From: Lates calcarifer
Lineage: Eukaryota > Chordata > Actinopteri > Centropomidae
Direction: 5' to 3'
DNA length: 64,000 bases
Assembly: GCF_001640805.2 (NCBI RefSeq)
Contig: NC_066833.1
Coordinates: 8,380,564-8,444,563, forward strand
Shown: positions 1 through 10,412 of the stretch, one piece after another
How positions within the stretch are numbered: position 1 is the first letter of the stretch
Layout: the number at the start of each line of letters is the position of its first letter
The notes under the pieces: model-generated
Told to the model about the DNA's origin: nothing
The model's input: only the letters and a program-made list of their open reading frames with translations
The model's database searches: none
Program-made: the position numbers and the translations under genes

Positions 1-429
1 GGAAGTGCTAACATGCTAACATGCTAACTGACTTCCTGGTTTTAGGCTCATTCCTGCAGCTCTGTGTTGTGGTGTGTTTGTGCAACCATGTCTCTTTATA
101 ACTGGTGTGTTTTCCATATGTGTTTGAACTCTGTGACTCTCAGCCTGCTGCCTTCACTTCAGGTCAACTCCCACACAGACATTCACAGAGAAGAGAGTGG
201 GAATAAAAGAGGGACTGTGAAGAAGTGATAGAAAAAAAACTGCATTTAAGAGAAATTAAGTGTGTGTGTGTGTGTGTGTGTGTGTGTACAGTAGGACTGT
301 GTGAGTACAGAGACGCAGAACAGCAAATGATGACAGTTCAGGGATGAGCCCAGAGCTGTCAGCAAAAATGGAAATAAAAGGGCTGTGAGCAGCCCCACAG
401 CAAGTCAAAGTGACAGCCATGTAAATAAT
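1..429. other. Non-coding stretch with two simple repeats
   Basis: No convincing exon. Positions 6-29 hold tandem copies of the octamer ATGCTAAC, a motif that recurs near 40757-40785, 41336 and 53270. A TG array sits at 261-287. The rest is unremarkable. Confidence 0.6.
261..287. repeat. (TG)n microsatellite
   Basis: About 13.5 uninterrupted TG units. Confidence 0.95.
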
Positions 430-900
430 ATTGGCGGAATATGCTGCAATTTAGGCATAATTTACCCAACCCCTCCCAAACCTAAAGAAAAAAACCCTGA
501 CAATTTGTCTTTTGAAGGTTAAAATGAGCGTTCGGGCTTCCAGGAAGAAAAGGCTTGTGTTAGCTACAGTACGGGCCAGTGTGTGTGGACCGAGCACCTC
601 CTGCACCAGTACCTGGCCCGAGCTCTGAAAACCATTACGGCACCATCTGTCATGACCTTGGCATATATACACTTCACATTTATGACGTTTAAACAGAAAA
701 CAGATGCAAACTGCCTTTAAAGAGAAGTCTGATCCACCTCTCGGGGCTAATGGATCTAAAGTGTGAACGCTGCCTTTGAGGGGCTTAACTTTGCTCACTG
801 TAATATTGAGCTCGCTGCCGTCAAATGAAAATACCATACAGAGCTGGCAACTATGCCTCATTATGAAGAATGGCTAAAGCACTTACTGCAATACCAGACT
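430..900. other. Candidate conserved non-coding block
   Basis: Complex, non-repetitive sequence with no simple repeats and no transposon similarity that I can see. A 136-codon frame crosses it on the minus strand but has no recognisable domain and a phenylalanine-rich low-complexity end, so I do not call it coding. The density of varied motifs resembles vertebrate enhancer-type conserved elements. That is an impression, not an alignment. Confidence 0.25.
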
Positions 901-956
901 TTTCTAGAGTCCCTGAACGTGTCGTGTGTTTAAAAATCACCTTCATGATGGTTTCA

Positions 957-1031
957 TTTATTGCAGAGGTGTTGTATTAGACTGCACCAGTCTTAACAAG
1001 GTGTACCTAATAAACTGGTAACTGAATGTAT
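957..1031 (+). mobile_element. Terminal remnant of a Tc1-type DNA element
   Basis: The segment containing GGTGTACCTAATAAACTGG followed by an ACTGAATGTAT-like end matches the end of a very abundant fish Tc1-like/MITE family, whose usual terminus reads 'gtgttcctaataaagtgctcagtgagtgtat'. The related element at 31486-31997 ends similarly. No transposase is left here. It abuts the LINE fragment that follows, so one element probably inserted next to or into the other. Confidence 0.6.
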
Positions 1032-1490
1032 AGATACTTTATTGTCTCTGCACTGAGAAACAATACAACAAACGATGTTGTTCCTGGTGCTAACTTGGGA
1101 AGAGGTGATTCGATGAACATGGAATACCTCCTCTGTACAGCAGTATGTTAGGGTGTAAAGGTTCGTCAGCAGCTGTTTGGGCAGTCTGACCTGCGTTGTA
1201 AGGTCTTCAGAAAAAGAATCTTTGTTGGGTGTTTTTTCTGAGGGGTGAGACATTCAGGCTCCAGGTGAGATCTTCTGAAATGTGGACTCTCCACCTCCTC
1301 ACTGTTTAGACTCAGTCAAAGATGGTTTATCCTCTTTTTGGAATTCAGTGACCGTTTCCTTTGTCTTTTTTGTTCAGGATCAGGTTCAGGATCAGGTCAT
1401 TGTCTGGACCTCTTCCCTGGTGTTGTCAGTTATCAAACCAATGATGGTTGTGTCGTCTGCAAATTCATATTTACAGCAGTAGTTTCACTG
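1031..1490 (-). mobile_element. Decayed non-LTR retrotransposon (CR1/L2-type) reverse-transcriptase fragment
   Basis: Read on the minus strand, 1475-1395 gives KYEFADDTTIIGLITDNTRE. This contains the FADD catalytic signature of reverse transcriptase followed by the TTIIGLI sequence typical of fish LINEs. Further along the same strand, about 1280-1210, come ISEDLTWSLNVSPLRKNTQQ and then, after a frame change near 1175, LPKQLLTNLY. Both are characteristic of the C-terminal part of LINE ORF2. Stops and frameshifts separate the blocks and a large part between them is missing, so it is a dead 5'-truncated fragment. The 3' side ends in GAGACAATAAAGTATCTA, a usual LINE tail. Subfamily assignment (CR1, L2 or Rex-like) is uncertain. 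Confidence 0.85.
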
Positions 1491-2237
1491 TTTGACCTCC
1501 AGCTTGTTGCAGTGGAACTGGAAGGATTGAAACTCTGACAGATCTGGGCAGAGAACCTTTGTGTTGTTGTGTTTAAATGACAGTGAGGTGGGAGTTACAC
1601 TAACTCAGCCTTACAGTGGAATTAGGGAATTAAAGGAAAATAAATGTGTTAATCATGTTCACATACAGACTCTGAGTTGGTGAAACTGAGACGAGGTTTG
1701 ACAGATAAATTGCGTCTGGAAACTTTGATGACGACTCTTTAACAACCTCCCTGATCGCAGCTGAGTTCATGAACGTTCTCTACTAAATCAACCATAAGGA
1801 TAATTTTCAAACACACTTTAATCCAGGTGTGGTATCTTACACCGCCGTAAGAAATATTAATCTTAAATCTGCGGTGCTGACGCCGAGTCTCCCTCCTCAC
1901 CAAACTCCCTTTATCCTCGCAGAGACAGATTAAGTCATCAGACCTTATCCAGGAACCAGAGATCCAGAGTCCATTTTCCCAGTGCTTTCATGTGCAACAC
2001 TGGGCCCAGTCTAACCCTCAGGAGCTGATTAATCTGTACACTATCCTCAACAGAGGGAGGGAGGAGAAGGAGAGGAAAGCCACAAGGTGCAATCCAACAC
2101 CCCTCAGGAGTTTCTCTCCCGCTGAGTGGGAGTATTGTGAAGCAGCTCAAACAAACAGCGGTGTGTGTGCCAGCATGGTTTCCCAAAGGAGAAGGAAAAA
2201 GAGCAGAAATACAGAGCTGGACGTGGACCGCTGCCCT
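1491..2237. other. Non-coding stretch, nothing recognised
   Basis: Several short frames but no recognisable protein, splice pair or repeat. Positions 2050-2085 are purine-rich. Confidence 0.5.
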
Positions 2238-2264
2238 TCCTCCTCCTCCTCCTCCTCCTCCTCC
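2238..2264. repeat. (TCC)9 trinucleotide repeat
   Basis: Nine perfect TCC units. They produce spurious poly-serine, poly-leucine and poly-glutamate frames across 1992-2548, which should not be read as genes. Confidence 0.95.
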
Positions 2265-2800
2265 ACTCTCACCTCCCACAACCTCTTAGCCTGGAGAGCA
2301 GGGAGGTTTTCGAGGAGCGAGAGTTCACGGAGGAGCAGCAGCAGGATGTGAGTCGCAGCCTTTAAAGGAGGTAATTTATACTTCTGTAAATATTCAAGAA
2401 TGAAAACGGAAACATGCGCAACTCTCGCACTTATCTTCAAACAAACAACACAGAGGCGCTCTCTGTTGACTGCTGTGTCCCAGGAGACACTCTGTACATC
2501 CTCAGCTGTTGAAAAAAGTAAAAAATAAAGTTCCCTGAATACAAACACTCAGCCTCTGAGACAAGTCTCTCAAAGCCACATCAGTGTCGCTGCTGCCAGG
2601 AAAGAAAATGCAGCTCTACGTTTTTTATTTTCAAGATGAAAAAGCCTGAGAGTCCTGCAGGAGAGTTACAGGAAAATTACGTCTCACCAAGATTTAAAGA
2701 TTTAATGTAAAAGAGTTCTGATATTTACCTGTCATGTCTGTATCAGTGGTGGACTGTCTGATCAGCAGGGCTACTACATCTATCACCTGTCAGGTCTGTG
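2265..2800. other. Non-coding stretch, nothing recognised
   Basis: No motif, repeat or exon that I can support. A donor-like GTGAGT lies at 2347 but has no matching acceptor-bounded coding frame. Confidence 0.45.
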
Positions 2801-2871
2801 ATGATGTCAGCGTTTTCATGTCGTGTGATTGGACGGTCAGAGCGCGTACTGGTCGCAGCTAGCTAACCTAG
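2801..2871 (+). repeat. Dispersed repeat family 3, copy 1
   Basis: The core TTTTCATGTCGTGTGATTGG and the sequence around it, ending in AGCTAGCTAAC, recur nearly unchanged at 38955-39035. Two copies about 36 kb apart in one orientation show an interspersed repeat. No coding content, so a SINE or MITE fragment is likely. The family name is not known to me. Confidence 0.8.
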
Positions 2872-3499
2872 AGACCTAGCACACACAGTGTTGTTTTAGT
2901 AAAGTCATTTATTCAGGCTCCATGACCTGTGTGTTTCTGTGTGTTGTTTTTCTGTAGCTGTGACTTCATGATGAAGGTGTTCATTCAGGTAGAACCAGTG
3001 AAGTTTATACTGACTTTCTGTTTGCCCTGCACCCTCCTCGTCCTCCTCGTTTTGCCTCGTCCTCCTTGGTTTCTGTCGTGGTTTAATTTGGAGGCGACCC
3101 ACGGCCAGGTTTCTTTAATCCCTCTGGATTTATGGAGGCCTCACTCTGCTGAAAGAGAGGAGAAGCAGTGGAGAAGGTGGGTCTGCAGCCAGCCCCCCTG
3201 CCAGTCTCCCCTTCTGCTTTTATTGGCCACCATTAAAGCACTTACAGTCAGACTGGGCAGGAGAGGCCCTTGGGCTCCACTCACCCTCATCCACTTTCAG
3301 ACAACCTTACAGCACTCAGTCAACATCCCGCTCTCTTAAATGCTTTCAAAAAAATCCCCCTTCTGTTCTTCCTCCTCCACTTTTCCTCCCATCCTGAGCG
3401 GGGTGAGCCCTGTTCACTTCAGTGTCGCAGACAGAAAAGTGGGCACCTGTCAAACAACAGCAGAAAAGCTTTATTCTGAAATCAGAGTGCTGGAAATAT
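2872..3499. other. Non-coding stretch, nothing recognised
   Basis: Short overlapping frames on both strands, without domains. 3340-3400 is rich in C and T. Confidence 0.45.
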
Positions 3500-3630
3500 G
3501 CTCCACCAAACTCCATTGACAAAAACACCGATTTAAAGTTGCAGAATGCAGGAACACAGCTGCTTCACTCTGTTGGTTTATTGTGTTATTTTGTGACGTT
3601 TGTCGGAGGAGGAAGTATTCAGATCCCAGC
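3500..3630 (+). repeat. Dispersed repeat family 1, diverged copy
   Basis: Contains CTCCATTGACAAAAACA followed about 95 bases later by GAGGAAGTATTCAGATC. These are the same blocks, in the same order, as the copies at 4723-5187 and 28771-29068. It is more diverged and shorter. The second block is widespread in percomorph fish genomes. Confidence 0.7.
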
Positions 3631-3939
3631 CAGCGCTCGTCCTCTGCTCATTAAAGATCAGCTTTTTGATGATGTGACTTGTAACAGTAGAGGACTGATG
3701 ATGTTTCGGTGTCCGGCCAGCTGTCCTTCAGCCTACACTAACTGAAAACCCTGTGCTTCTGAGAAAACATCTGGGGCTCCAGTCTGAGCTCTGTAAACAG
3801 GAAGCAAACAGGACTGTTCTTTATACGAGGATATAAACTCTGAACACCTCAGAGGAAATGGGTTCACACTCAGACTGTGATTGATAGCTGATCACATTAG
3901 TGGATTGAACGGCTGTTCATGACTCCGTTTGCCGGTGTA
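3631..3939. other. Non-coding stretch, nothing recognised
   Basis: No recognisable exon or repeat. Confidence 0.45.
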
Positions 3940-4160
3940 ATACCTCTGTGTTTGAGCTGTCATGTGTTTGTGTGGCCGGCTGTGTGAGCGAGCATGACTC
4001 GAGGATTCCTGCGATGACAGTCCCGATCAATCACGGCGGCCGCTGGAGTGCAGAGTTCAAGAGCCGCTTTGGCAGCGGGCTTCCCTGGGGGCCTGCCAAG
4101 GCAAAGAGACTGAACTGGAGTAATGATTGCCATTAGGCAGCTTTATGAATATTTATGACA
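3940..4160. other. Candidate conserved non-coding block
   Basis: Locally GC-rich, complex sequence with GATCAATCACGG, a NotI-like GCGGCCGC at 4036-4043 and TAATGATTGCCATTAGG at its end (homeodomain-type TAAT/ATTA cores). Free of simple repeats. Resembles an enhancer-type conserved element. Not verified by alignment. Confidence 0.3.
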
Positions 4161-4722
4161 AACATCTGCACTGAAAACAGTGGACGAATGCTACGGGACT
4201 GTGAGTTAGTGGAGCTATCCCTCATTCGGTCCGACCAAACAAACAAACAGGAGCCGATGTCTGACAAGCCTCCAGTGGGGTCAAAGGTCACAGGTGAGGA
4301 GGTGCCCGGCACCAGCAGGCAGACCAGGTGTCTGGGGTCGTGCTCAGCACCTGATGTCTTCAGGGCCTGTTGGACCAAAACCACACGCTAAACTGGATTT
4401 AAATCGATGTTGTTCAGCTGCAGACGACTGGAGGAGATGAGGCAGCATGAGACGTATACGTTTGTTAATGCAGCTCCTGTTTCTCTGGTGCTGATATCAG
4501 CACTCACACCTGATCAACAATTACTTTATATAGAATAATTAACAATAGTCTTAAATCATCATTACTACATGCAGAATGTAATAACAAGAGGATGTAAGTT
4601 ACAGCAGCAAAATTAAAACCACACATAAATACACATAAAACATGAGTGAAACACACTGACCAAAGCTGAATTATTCATCACACAGTGTGTTACAGTGGTA
4701 GTGCTTGTAGAGAGAGTAAATT
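4161..4722. other. Non-coding, AT-rich stretch
   Basis: 4530-4680 is strongly AT-rich with no structure that I can assign. Confidence 0.45.
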
Positions 4723-5187
4723 ACTTTAGTTTAACCACAAACATCTCTATATATCACTACCAGACTCCATTGACAAAAACAGGGATTTTACTGGGAGCTG
4801 CTGGAATACCACTGCCTCCATCTGTTAGTGTGTCTGTGTTACTGTGTGACTTTCAGTGGTGGAAGAAGTAATCAGATACTTTACATGAGTAAAAGTACCA
4901 CACAGTAACACAAACTAACAAACAGATCGAGGCAGCATCTCCTGTGTTGTGCTCGGTAAAATAACTGTTTTTGTCAATGGAGTCTGGTGGCTCTGAACAA
5001 AGTGATAAAATGGCTGCACCTGGTTAAACACAATGTTTGACACTTAAATGAACAATCTGCACCTGTCAGGTTGCAGCAGCTGTTTGTAGATGTCAGGTAC
5101 TTTGTTCTGGCTCAGTAGTGCAAAGTGCATTTAAAAACATGGGAAAATAAAACCCAGGTTCAAGAATGTCAGAAGTGTCTTTTAAGA
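4723..5187 (+). repeat. Dispersed repeat family 1, longest copy, with inverted arms
   Basis: Homologous over most of its length to 28771-29068. Shared blocks include TTTAACCACAAACATCTCTA, the CTCCATTGACAAAAACAG core, GGAGCTGCTGGAATACCACT and a right end with CAGGTTCAA. Positions 4759-4782 are a perfect 24-base inverted repeat of 4965-4988, so single strands could fold on a loop of about 180 bases. The copy at 28771 lacks roughly 170-200 bases that include the right arm. There is no coding content, so a non-autonomous DNA element (MITE/foldback type) is the most likely nature. Confidence 0.85.
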
Positions 5188-5780
5188 TGTGTAAAAGATC
5201 CATTCAGACAGACAAATCATAGTGGACCAAAATATGAGGATATAACACTCAAACATCATCTTCCTACATGTTGGTAAAGTGGAACATTTAACCAGTTTTA
5301 TCTCTATTTGCGTGAAAAATACCAGCTCGTCTAATTATTTGTCTGTGTCAAAGAAGCAGCAGGAGACGTGCAGCTCAGCAGGAAAACATTACAAATGTAA
5401 GCAGTTTTTCCATCAAGTACTGAGCTCACTTATCGTTTCAAACCCTGCATAATATTCCAGTAACATCCCTCTGATGGTTCCCTTATATCTGATACTGTTT
5501 ACAGGCTTCAAAGGCAACAGAGCTCACTTTCTTCTTTCCCTTCTTTATATAACATCACTTTAAATATTCATTATATTTCTCTGTCTCTCTTTACATGACC
5601 TGACTTTTTCCTTCCTTCATGTCATGATTATCCTGGACAGAATAATTAATGCTAACAAGAATAATGTGATAATCATGAAAATCTGCTTTAAACTCTGAGA
5701 GAACATTTTAGTAAGAAATAAACAGGCTACGTCAAAAGATGAATTTTTTCTGTCAAATAAAATAAAGTCTGAATTTCTGA
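5188..5780. other. Non-coding stretch, nothing recognised
   Basis: AT-rich. No exon, repeat or motif supported. Confidence 0.45.
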
Positions 5781-6110
5781 GTCAGAAGTTTGAACCTGAA
5801 CGCCTCCTGAAGTCAGAGCAACCCCACCAACCCTGCTGTTGTTAGCAACTGTTGCTAACAACAGCTAGTCTGAGATACGACTGAATCAGTTCACCTTCAT
5901 GGTTTAATGTTCCAGGTTTGAAATGTGAACGTCTTTTTAAGATGTGTATACGGTAAAATCTAATGAGGTGTTCTTCAGGTGGAGCAGATCTGTTTTGAAG
6001 TCGTCTAAACTCTGACAGAGCAGCTGTGAAGTCTCTGTGAGCGTCCATGTTTTTCTGACTTCTCAACTGGAACGACGTCAACTCGTCACTTCCAGTTCAG
6101 ACGTCTGATG
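5781..6110 (+). repeat. Dispersed repeat family 2, copy 1, with hairpin
   Basis: Begins GTCAGAAGTTTGAACCTGAA and continues with AGCAACCCCACCAACCC. The same blocks occur at 21203-21280 (plus) and at 47630-47700 (minus). Positions 5836-5864 form a perfect hairpin of 13-base arms on a 3-base loop. A minus-strand frame at 5842-6081 is a by-product of the repeat and not a gene. The right boundary is approximate. Confidence 0.75.
5836..5864. repeat. Perfect 29-base hairpin
   Basis: Arms CTGTTGTTAGCAA and TTGCTAACAACAG are exact reverse complements around the loop CTG. It lies inside dispersed repeat family 2. Confidence 0.95.
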
Positions 6111-6480
6111 GAAATGGAACGTAGCATTAGCATTTTGGAGCGATTCAAAATGAATCAATACAGGACTGCATGTTGGCGAGACAGATTATTTTAAGTCACT
6201 CAGGATATTCTCCATCATCCTGATGATGATCATCCCACATACACTAAAAACAGGCCTTCACAGTAACACCTCTTTGTTTCAGGAAACCACATCAGCTTGT
6301 GTATTTTCACTAGTATTAGTAATTTACTGCAGCAGGGAGATGTGCCTTTGTGTTCATGTGGCCCTCCAATGTTGACTGGATGCGCTGCACTGTGCGGAGC
6401 CTCCATCACTGCCAACAGATTTTAATGGTGCAACTTCATCAATGAGCTACTTAATACGACACATTTTCAAGAATTAGTTA
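6111..6480. other. Non-coding stretch, nothing recognised
   Basis: No supported feature. Confidence 0.4.
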
Positions 6481-7080
6481 CTTCTGCTTCTGGAAAAAGA
6501 CAGGGCCAAAGACAAATTTGCCCAAATGGAAAACACAATTAGTATTCTTTTGCATCTGTGATTGGTGATGTCTTACAGGCTCAAGTCATGTGTATCAAAG
6601 AGTGTCATTCTACATCTTATCAGTTGGAATTAGCTCAAAATGAATGTGTGGTGTTCCACAGACAACTTTCCACGAACCAAAAAAACCCAGATGAAAGTGT
6701 CGGGTTACTTTCGGACGACGAGTGGAAATCCTCCTCCTTTGATGACGATGTTAAAAAATGACCGTGAACACGATCGGGACCGAATGAAACCTCGCTCACA
6801 GACTGTGCGGTTACACATTCGTCACATATCTCATTACAGCGGCTGGCATTTGACTGTCTGCCACAGCTTATCTCAATCCAGCTGAGCCTGACATCATGCA
6901 GTACCATGGGGGGTTTCTCAGGAGGTCAGACCGGGGTGTGACGGCATATCAAGTTAATGAAAACCACCAAGATGGGGGACGTCTGCGCCTACCTCAGGTG
7001 ATGAAGCCGGGGGACGGTGGGGAAATTTGTGGTTCTGGTTTTATGAGAATGCAGCAGCCCCTGGGAAGTGTTTTAATTTG
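6481..7080. other. Candidate conserved non-coding block
   Basis: Complex sequence with an ATTAGTATTC / TTTTGCATC segment near 6540 and a long, evenly varied part at 6840-7080. No simple repeats and no transposon similarity. Several short frames cross it in different frames and on both strands, which argues against coding. Likely regulatory if conserved; unverified. Confidence 0.3.
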
Positions 7081-7395
7081 GTTTGTAAGATAAAGTCAGG
7101 AGTGGGTGCTGCCTCTGAAAGCAATCAGCATATTCTGCCCTGTCTGTCATATCCTGTTTCTTTAACCTCATATCTTAGTATATGTCATAGTAAAGCATGC
7201 AAACAGGAGCTGACTGTTTCAAAGTAGTTCATTTTATTTTGTTAAGAAAAGACATTTTGTTCTTCCAGCTGTTCAGACAGAACGAGAGGTGATTTCTAAA
7301 GGTGGTGCAGTTGCCTATAAAGTCAATGGAAAGGATCAAGGAGAAACTGGAGCATCAATTGGAATTTCTGATGAATGTTGCTGGCAACACTCAAT
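7081..7395. other. Non-coding stretch, nothing recognised
   Basis: No supported feature. Confidence 0.4.
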
Positions 7396-7430
7396 TTACA
7401 GTGGCTTCAGAAAGTATTTAGACCCCTACA
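7396..7430 (+). mobile_element. Terminal inverted repeat remnant of a Tc1-type element
   Basis: TACAGTGGCTTCAGAAAGTA followed by TTTAGACCCCTAC matches the terminus common to many fish Tc1-like transposons, typically 'cagtggcttcagaaagtattcagacccc'. I cannot see the partner terminus, so this is a relic end. Confidence 0.65.
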
Positions 7431-9025
7431 ATATTTGCACAATTAATTTATCATTTTATCAGCTCAGTTTTTAATATAACATAACTTTCATGCCGTCCTT
7501 TAGTTATTTACCCAGTTATTCCTCTGTGATTTAAACGTAGAGAACGTTGGTCGACGCTTGCTGTTTTGTAAAGATGCTTTATGATTAAACTGACTTGACA
7601 CACACAGAAGTTTGGCCTCCCTGGCTCATCTCAGCTGAAGGAGGTGGGGGGCGATGGTGGTGGTGGGGGGGGCAATGTCCTCTGACAGCGACTGACACAT
7701 CAAGTGAGGGGAGTGTTTCAAGTGGTGCCAACAGCCCTTCTGTCCCTGTCCCTCCTTCCACCTTTTGTCTCTGAGTGGCGCTCTACGTCACAGCCAGGCC
7801 TCCTAACAAGGCCCCCCTCCCATAACCCATCTTTCTGCCCCCCCAGCTGGTGCCCATGGAGGAAGTGTCATCCAGTCTCTTATTATTCCAGCTGGGCAGG
7901 AGCTACCACGGCCATGACGTCTGGACTGTAGAGTTTGGCCCAGAAAAAGAGCGACACATCCCCGTCTGTGCTTTTCTGTCTAAGCTCAAAGATAACAAAC
8001 AAGAGGAAGTCATTTTACTCAGCTCAGTATCAGAGGGTAGACTTAAAAAAGGCTGGATGACCCTGCTTCAGGGTCTCATCCTCTGGGTCTGGAGGAAGGT
8101 GGACCCAGCGAGGTGTTAGAAATGAGGTAAGGAGTTAGAAGCCAGGGAGCTGGAGGGTCAAACAGGGCTGGGCTTGTTTTTCAAAGAGACGCTGCCAGCT
8201 CCTAGCCCTCCACAGAGTCTCAGTCTTGACGTAAAGCCGCTTCCTGCTCTGAGACCTGATCTGTTCCAGCAAAGACTGGCAACTCAGCAACGCAGTGAGG
8301 TGAGAGTTTAACATGGCAACAGTATTCCCTCTAAACTGGCAGGATTCAGAAACATCATTCATGCAGAGCGTTTTTAAGCGGCTATAAGTCACGGTGGCAG
8401 GAACGCTAACCAGAACACCTCCCTCAGACTGTGCTGTAATCATATACAGTAATGATGTAGTATGTTGGGTGGCTGCAGCCAGGCTCTGCGCGTGAGCCTC
8501 ATTCACCTCCATTACTCCTTTAAATTACATACAGACATACTCCACCATTTCTCCACTGCAGTTTACCTCCTCTTCATCCAGAATTCACTGATGGCCTGTA
8601 ATGTAATACACTGCAGTAGAAAACGAGTGAAACACATATACAACGTGCTGATAGTGTGGAGGGCCTCCACCAGCCTCCTCACAAGTTAAACCCAAAACAT
8701 GCTGTAAGAAATGTCTGAAATACCTGTGGGTTAAAGGAGACAGGTCGTTAGTGCAGCATCTTATTACGACCCACAGTAACGTCTTCCTGTTAAGTGACAT
8801 CTAGTGGCTGTAGTAAGTATGACATCTGTAAGTAGATGTAGTATGAACAGTGAAAAAGTCAGTGCTAGGAAACTACAGGACCCTCACTCAGGAGACCTGG
8901 ATTCAGTTTCTGCAAAGAACCTGACAGTTATTGTTGTTTGACCTGACCTGGTACTTTTTATGCCTACATGCCACAGCTCCACACGCCTGTCGCCTACTGC
9001 TGCCACACTGCTATGCATCCTGCTG
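7431..9025. other. Non-coding stretch, G-rich in part
   Basis: 7640-7680 is a G-rich tract with potential for quadruplex-like structure. Positions 7815-7845 look like a polypyrimidine tract ending in CAG, but the following frame has no matching donor or known protein, so I do not call an exon. Short frames at 8135-8512 are not recognisable. Confidence 0.45.
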
Positions 9026-9039
9026 CCAGTAGGGGGCGG
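9026..9039 (+). promoter_or_regulatory. CTCF-like motif
   Basis: CCAGTAGGGGGCGG matches all 14 positions of the degenerate vertebrate CTCF core CCASYAGRKGGCRS. It is preceded by CTGCTG. Whether CTCF binds here cannot be judged from sequence alone. Such motifs can also be carried by repeats. Confidence 0.5.
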
Positions 9040-10357
9040 TACTTTAGGAAACGGTCGTCTTAGTCGTATTTACGTGTAGAAACACACGACCAGTATGGTT
9101 TATATGTACGGTGGAAAAACCATGAGATGTGGAAAAGGCAGTAAGTTGGACTTAAACTGAGCTCATTTTGTCAAACACCTGGATCATGAGGTGAACAGAT
9201 ACTGATACTGATCTGCAGGGTTCACAGATAAATTCATCCGTCAGGAGATAAACAGGGTTTTACGCTCAGCGTTTGCGCCTCTTTTCGTACATCGTTCCCA
9301 CCTGTCAGACACGGCCTTGTGTTTGACTCCGTGGTGGAAAAGCTTACCGTCTAATTCAGCCGCTTAATCACGTCATTTAATGCATTGTTAAGCACATTAA
9401 AAGCCGGCTGCTTCACAATACTTCCTGTTAATGTAGCGAATAAAAAGGCCCTGAAGGGTTAGCGCAAAATTAGCCACTGACAGTTAGAATGATTATCTGA
9501 ATCTAAATGACCTGTTTACTTCAATATATATCTGTGTGTTGTTGGTCAGTCTGCAGGTGGCTGCACAGTCCTTCCCTCTCCTGGCCTCTTTCTACAGGTT
9601 CCCTTTCTCTTTGTCTCTCTTTACAGATTTTTTATAATTAGCGTGGAGAGAGAGTGAGTTCTTCTTTTTTTTTTCTAACGAGTGCTTCACTAATTGTGCC
9701 GCTTTATTATTATTTTTTCTCTGCTTATATGAAAGGGGTTATTTAGCGAAATAGAAAACAGCTGCTCCATTTATCCCCCTCATTTGTTTTGACTGTCACG
9801 GCTGATTCAGACCTGCTCCAGCTCCTCTCTGTTTGTGTACCTTTGCCCTGTGGTGCTGATGGTGGTGGGTGGGATGAAAATGAACAGTGCATGGGAGAGA
9901 AAGTCCACATTATTATGCCATTGTCGGCCGTTACCAGGGATTATGAAGATGACATTTACCTTTCCACTAACCTGTCATTTTATCAACTCTCCCACTGACC
10001 TGGAGTCACCGTTCATCTGAACGAAACGCGTATCTACAGCGTCTGTTTGCTCGTTTAAGTCAGATTCTTTCAGATTTCTGTGCAGTCATGTTTGTCTTGT
10101 TGTCCACAGTGTTAGTCCACTGGTAGTTTGTATTCTGTAGCTGTGGTGTAAACAGATTTCCGTGTTCTCCATTGCAGCCTGTGAGACCGAAAAAGTAACC
10201 AAAGGTCAGACCAGGACAAGGACATGTTTGCCGAGGGTGTGAATAATGCAGCGTTACTCTACAGTGGAGAGGGTGTGTGAATATCTGGAAGCATGCAAAC
10301 ATTCATACCAGCGAGTGCTGAGTCACTTTGACCCAGAAACACATTTTGATTTTCAGT
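9040..10357. other. Non-coding stretch, nothing recognised
   Basis: T-rich runs near 9665-9720. No supported exon. Confidence 0.45.
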
Positions 10358-10412
10358 ATACACTGATCAGCTGTAACATTATGAGCACTGGTGGATGAAG
10401 TGATAACATCGT
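10358..10412 (+). mobile_element. Tc1-type transposon terminus
   Basis: TACACTGATCAGCTGTAACA followed by TTATGAGCAC is a close match to the terminus of a widespread fish Tc1-like family, usually 'cactgatcagccataacattatgacc'. Only the end and perhaps 50 further bases are recognisable. The sequence after it does not read as transposase. Confidence 0.7.

Noticed and set aside
1992..2548. Overlapping frames with poly-serine, poly-leucine or poly-glutamate
   Set aside because: All are readings of the (TCC)9 repeat in different frames and strands. The GTGAGT at 2347 has no convincing acceptor.
7815..8119. C-rich tract ending in CAG followed by an 89-codon frame (7850-8119)
   Set aside because: No donor site, no recognisable protein and no neighbouring exon. 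Chance seems likelier than an exon.
7440..9990. Similar text TCATTTTATCAGCTC and TCATTTTATCAACTC at about 7450 and 9977
   Set aside because: Too short, and the flanks are not similar, so this is probably coincidence rather than a repeat family.
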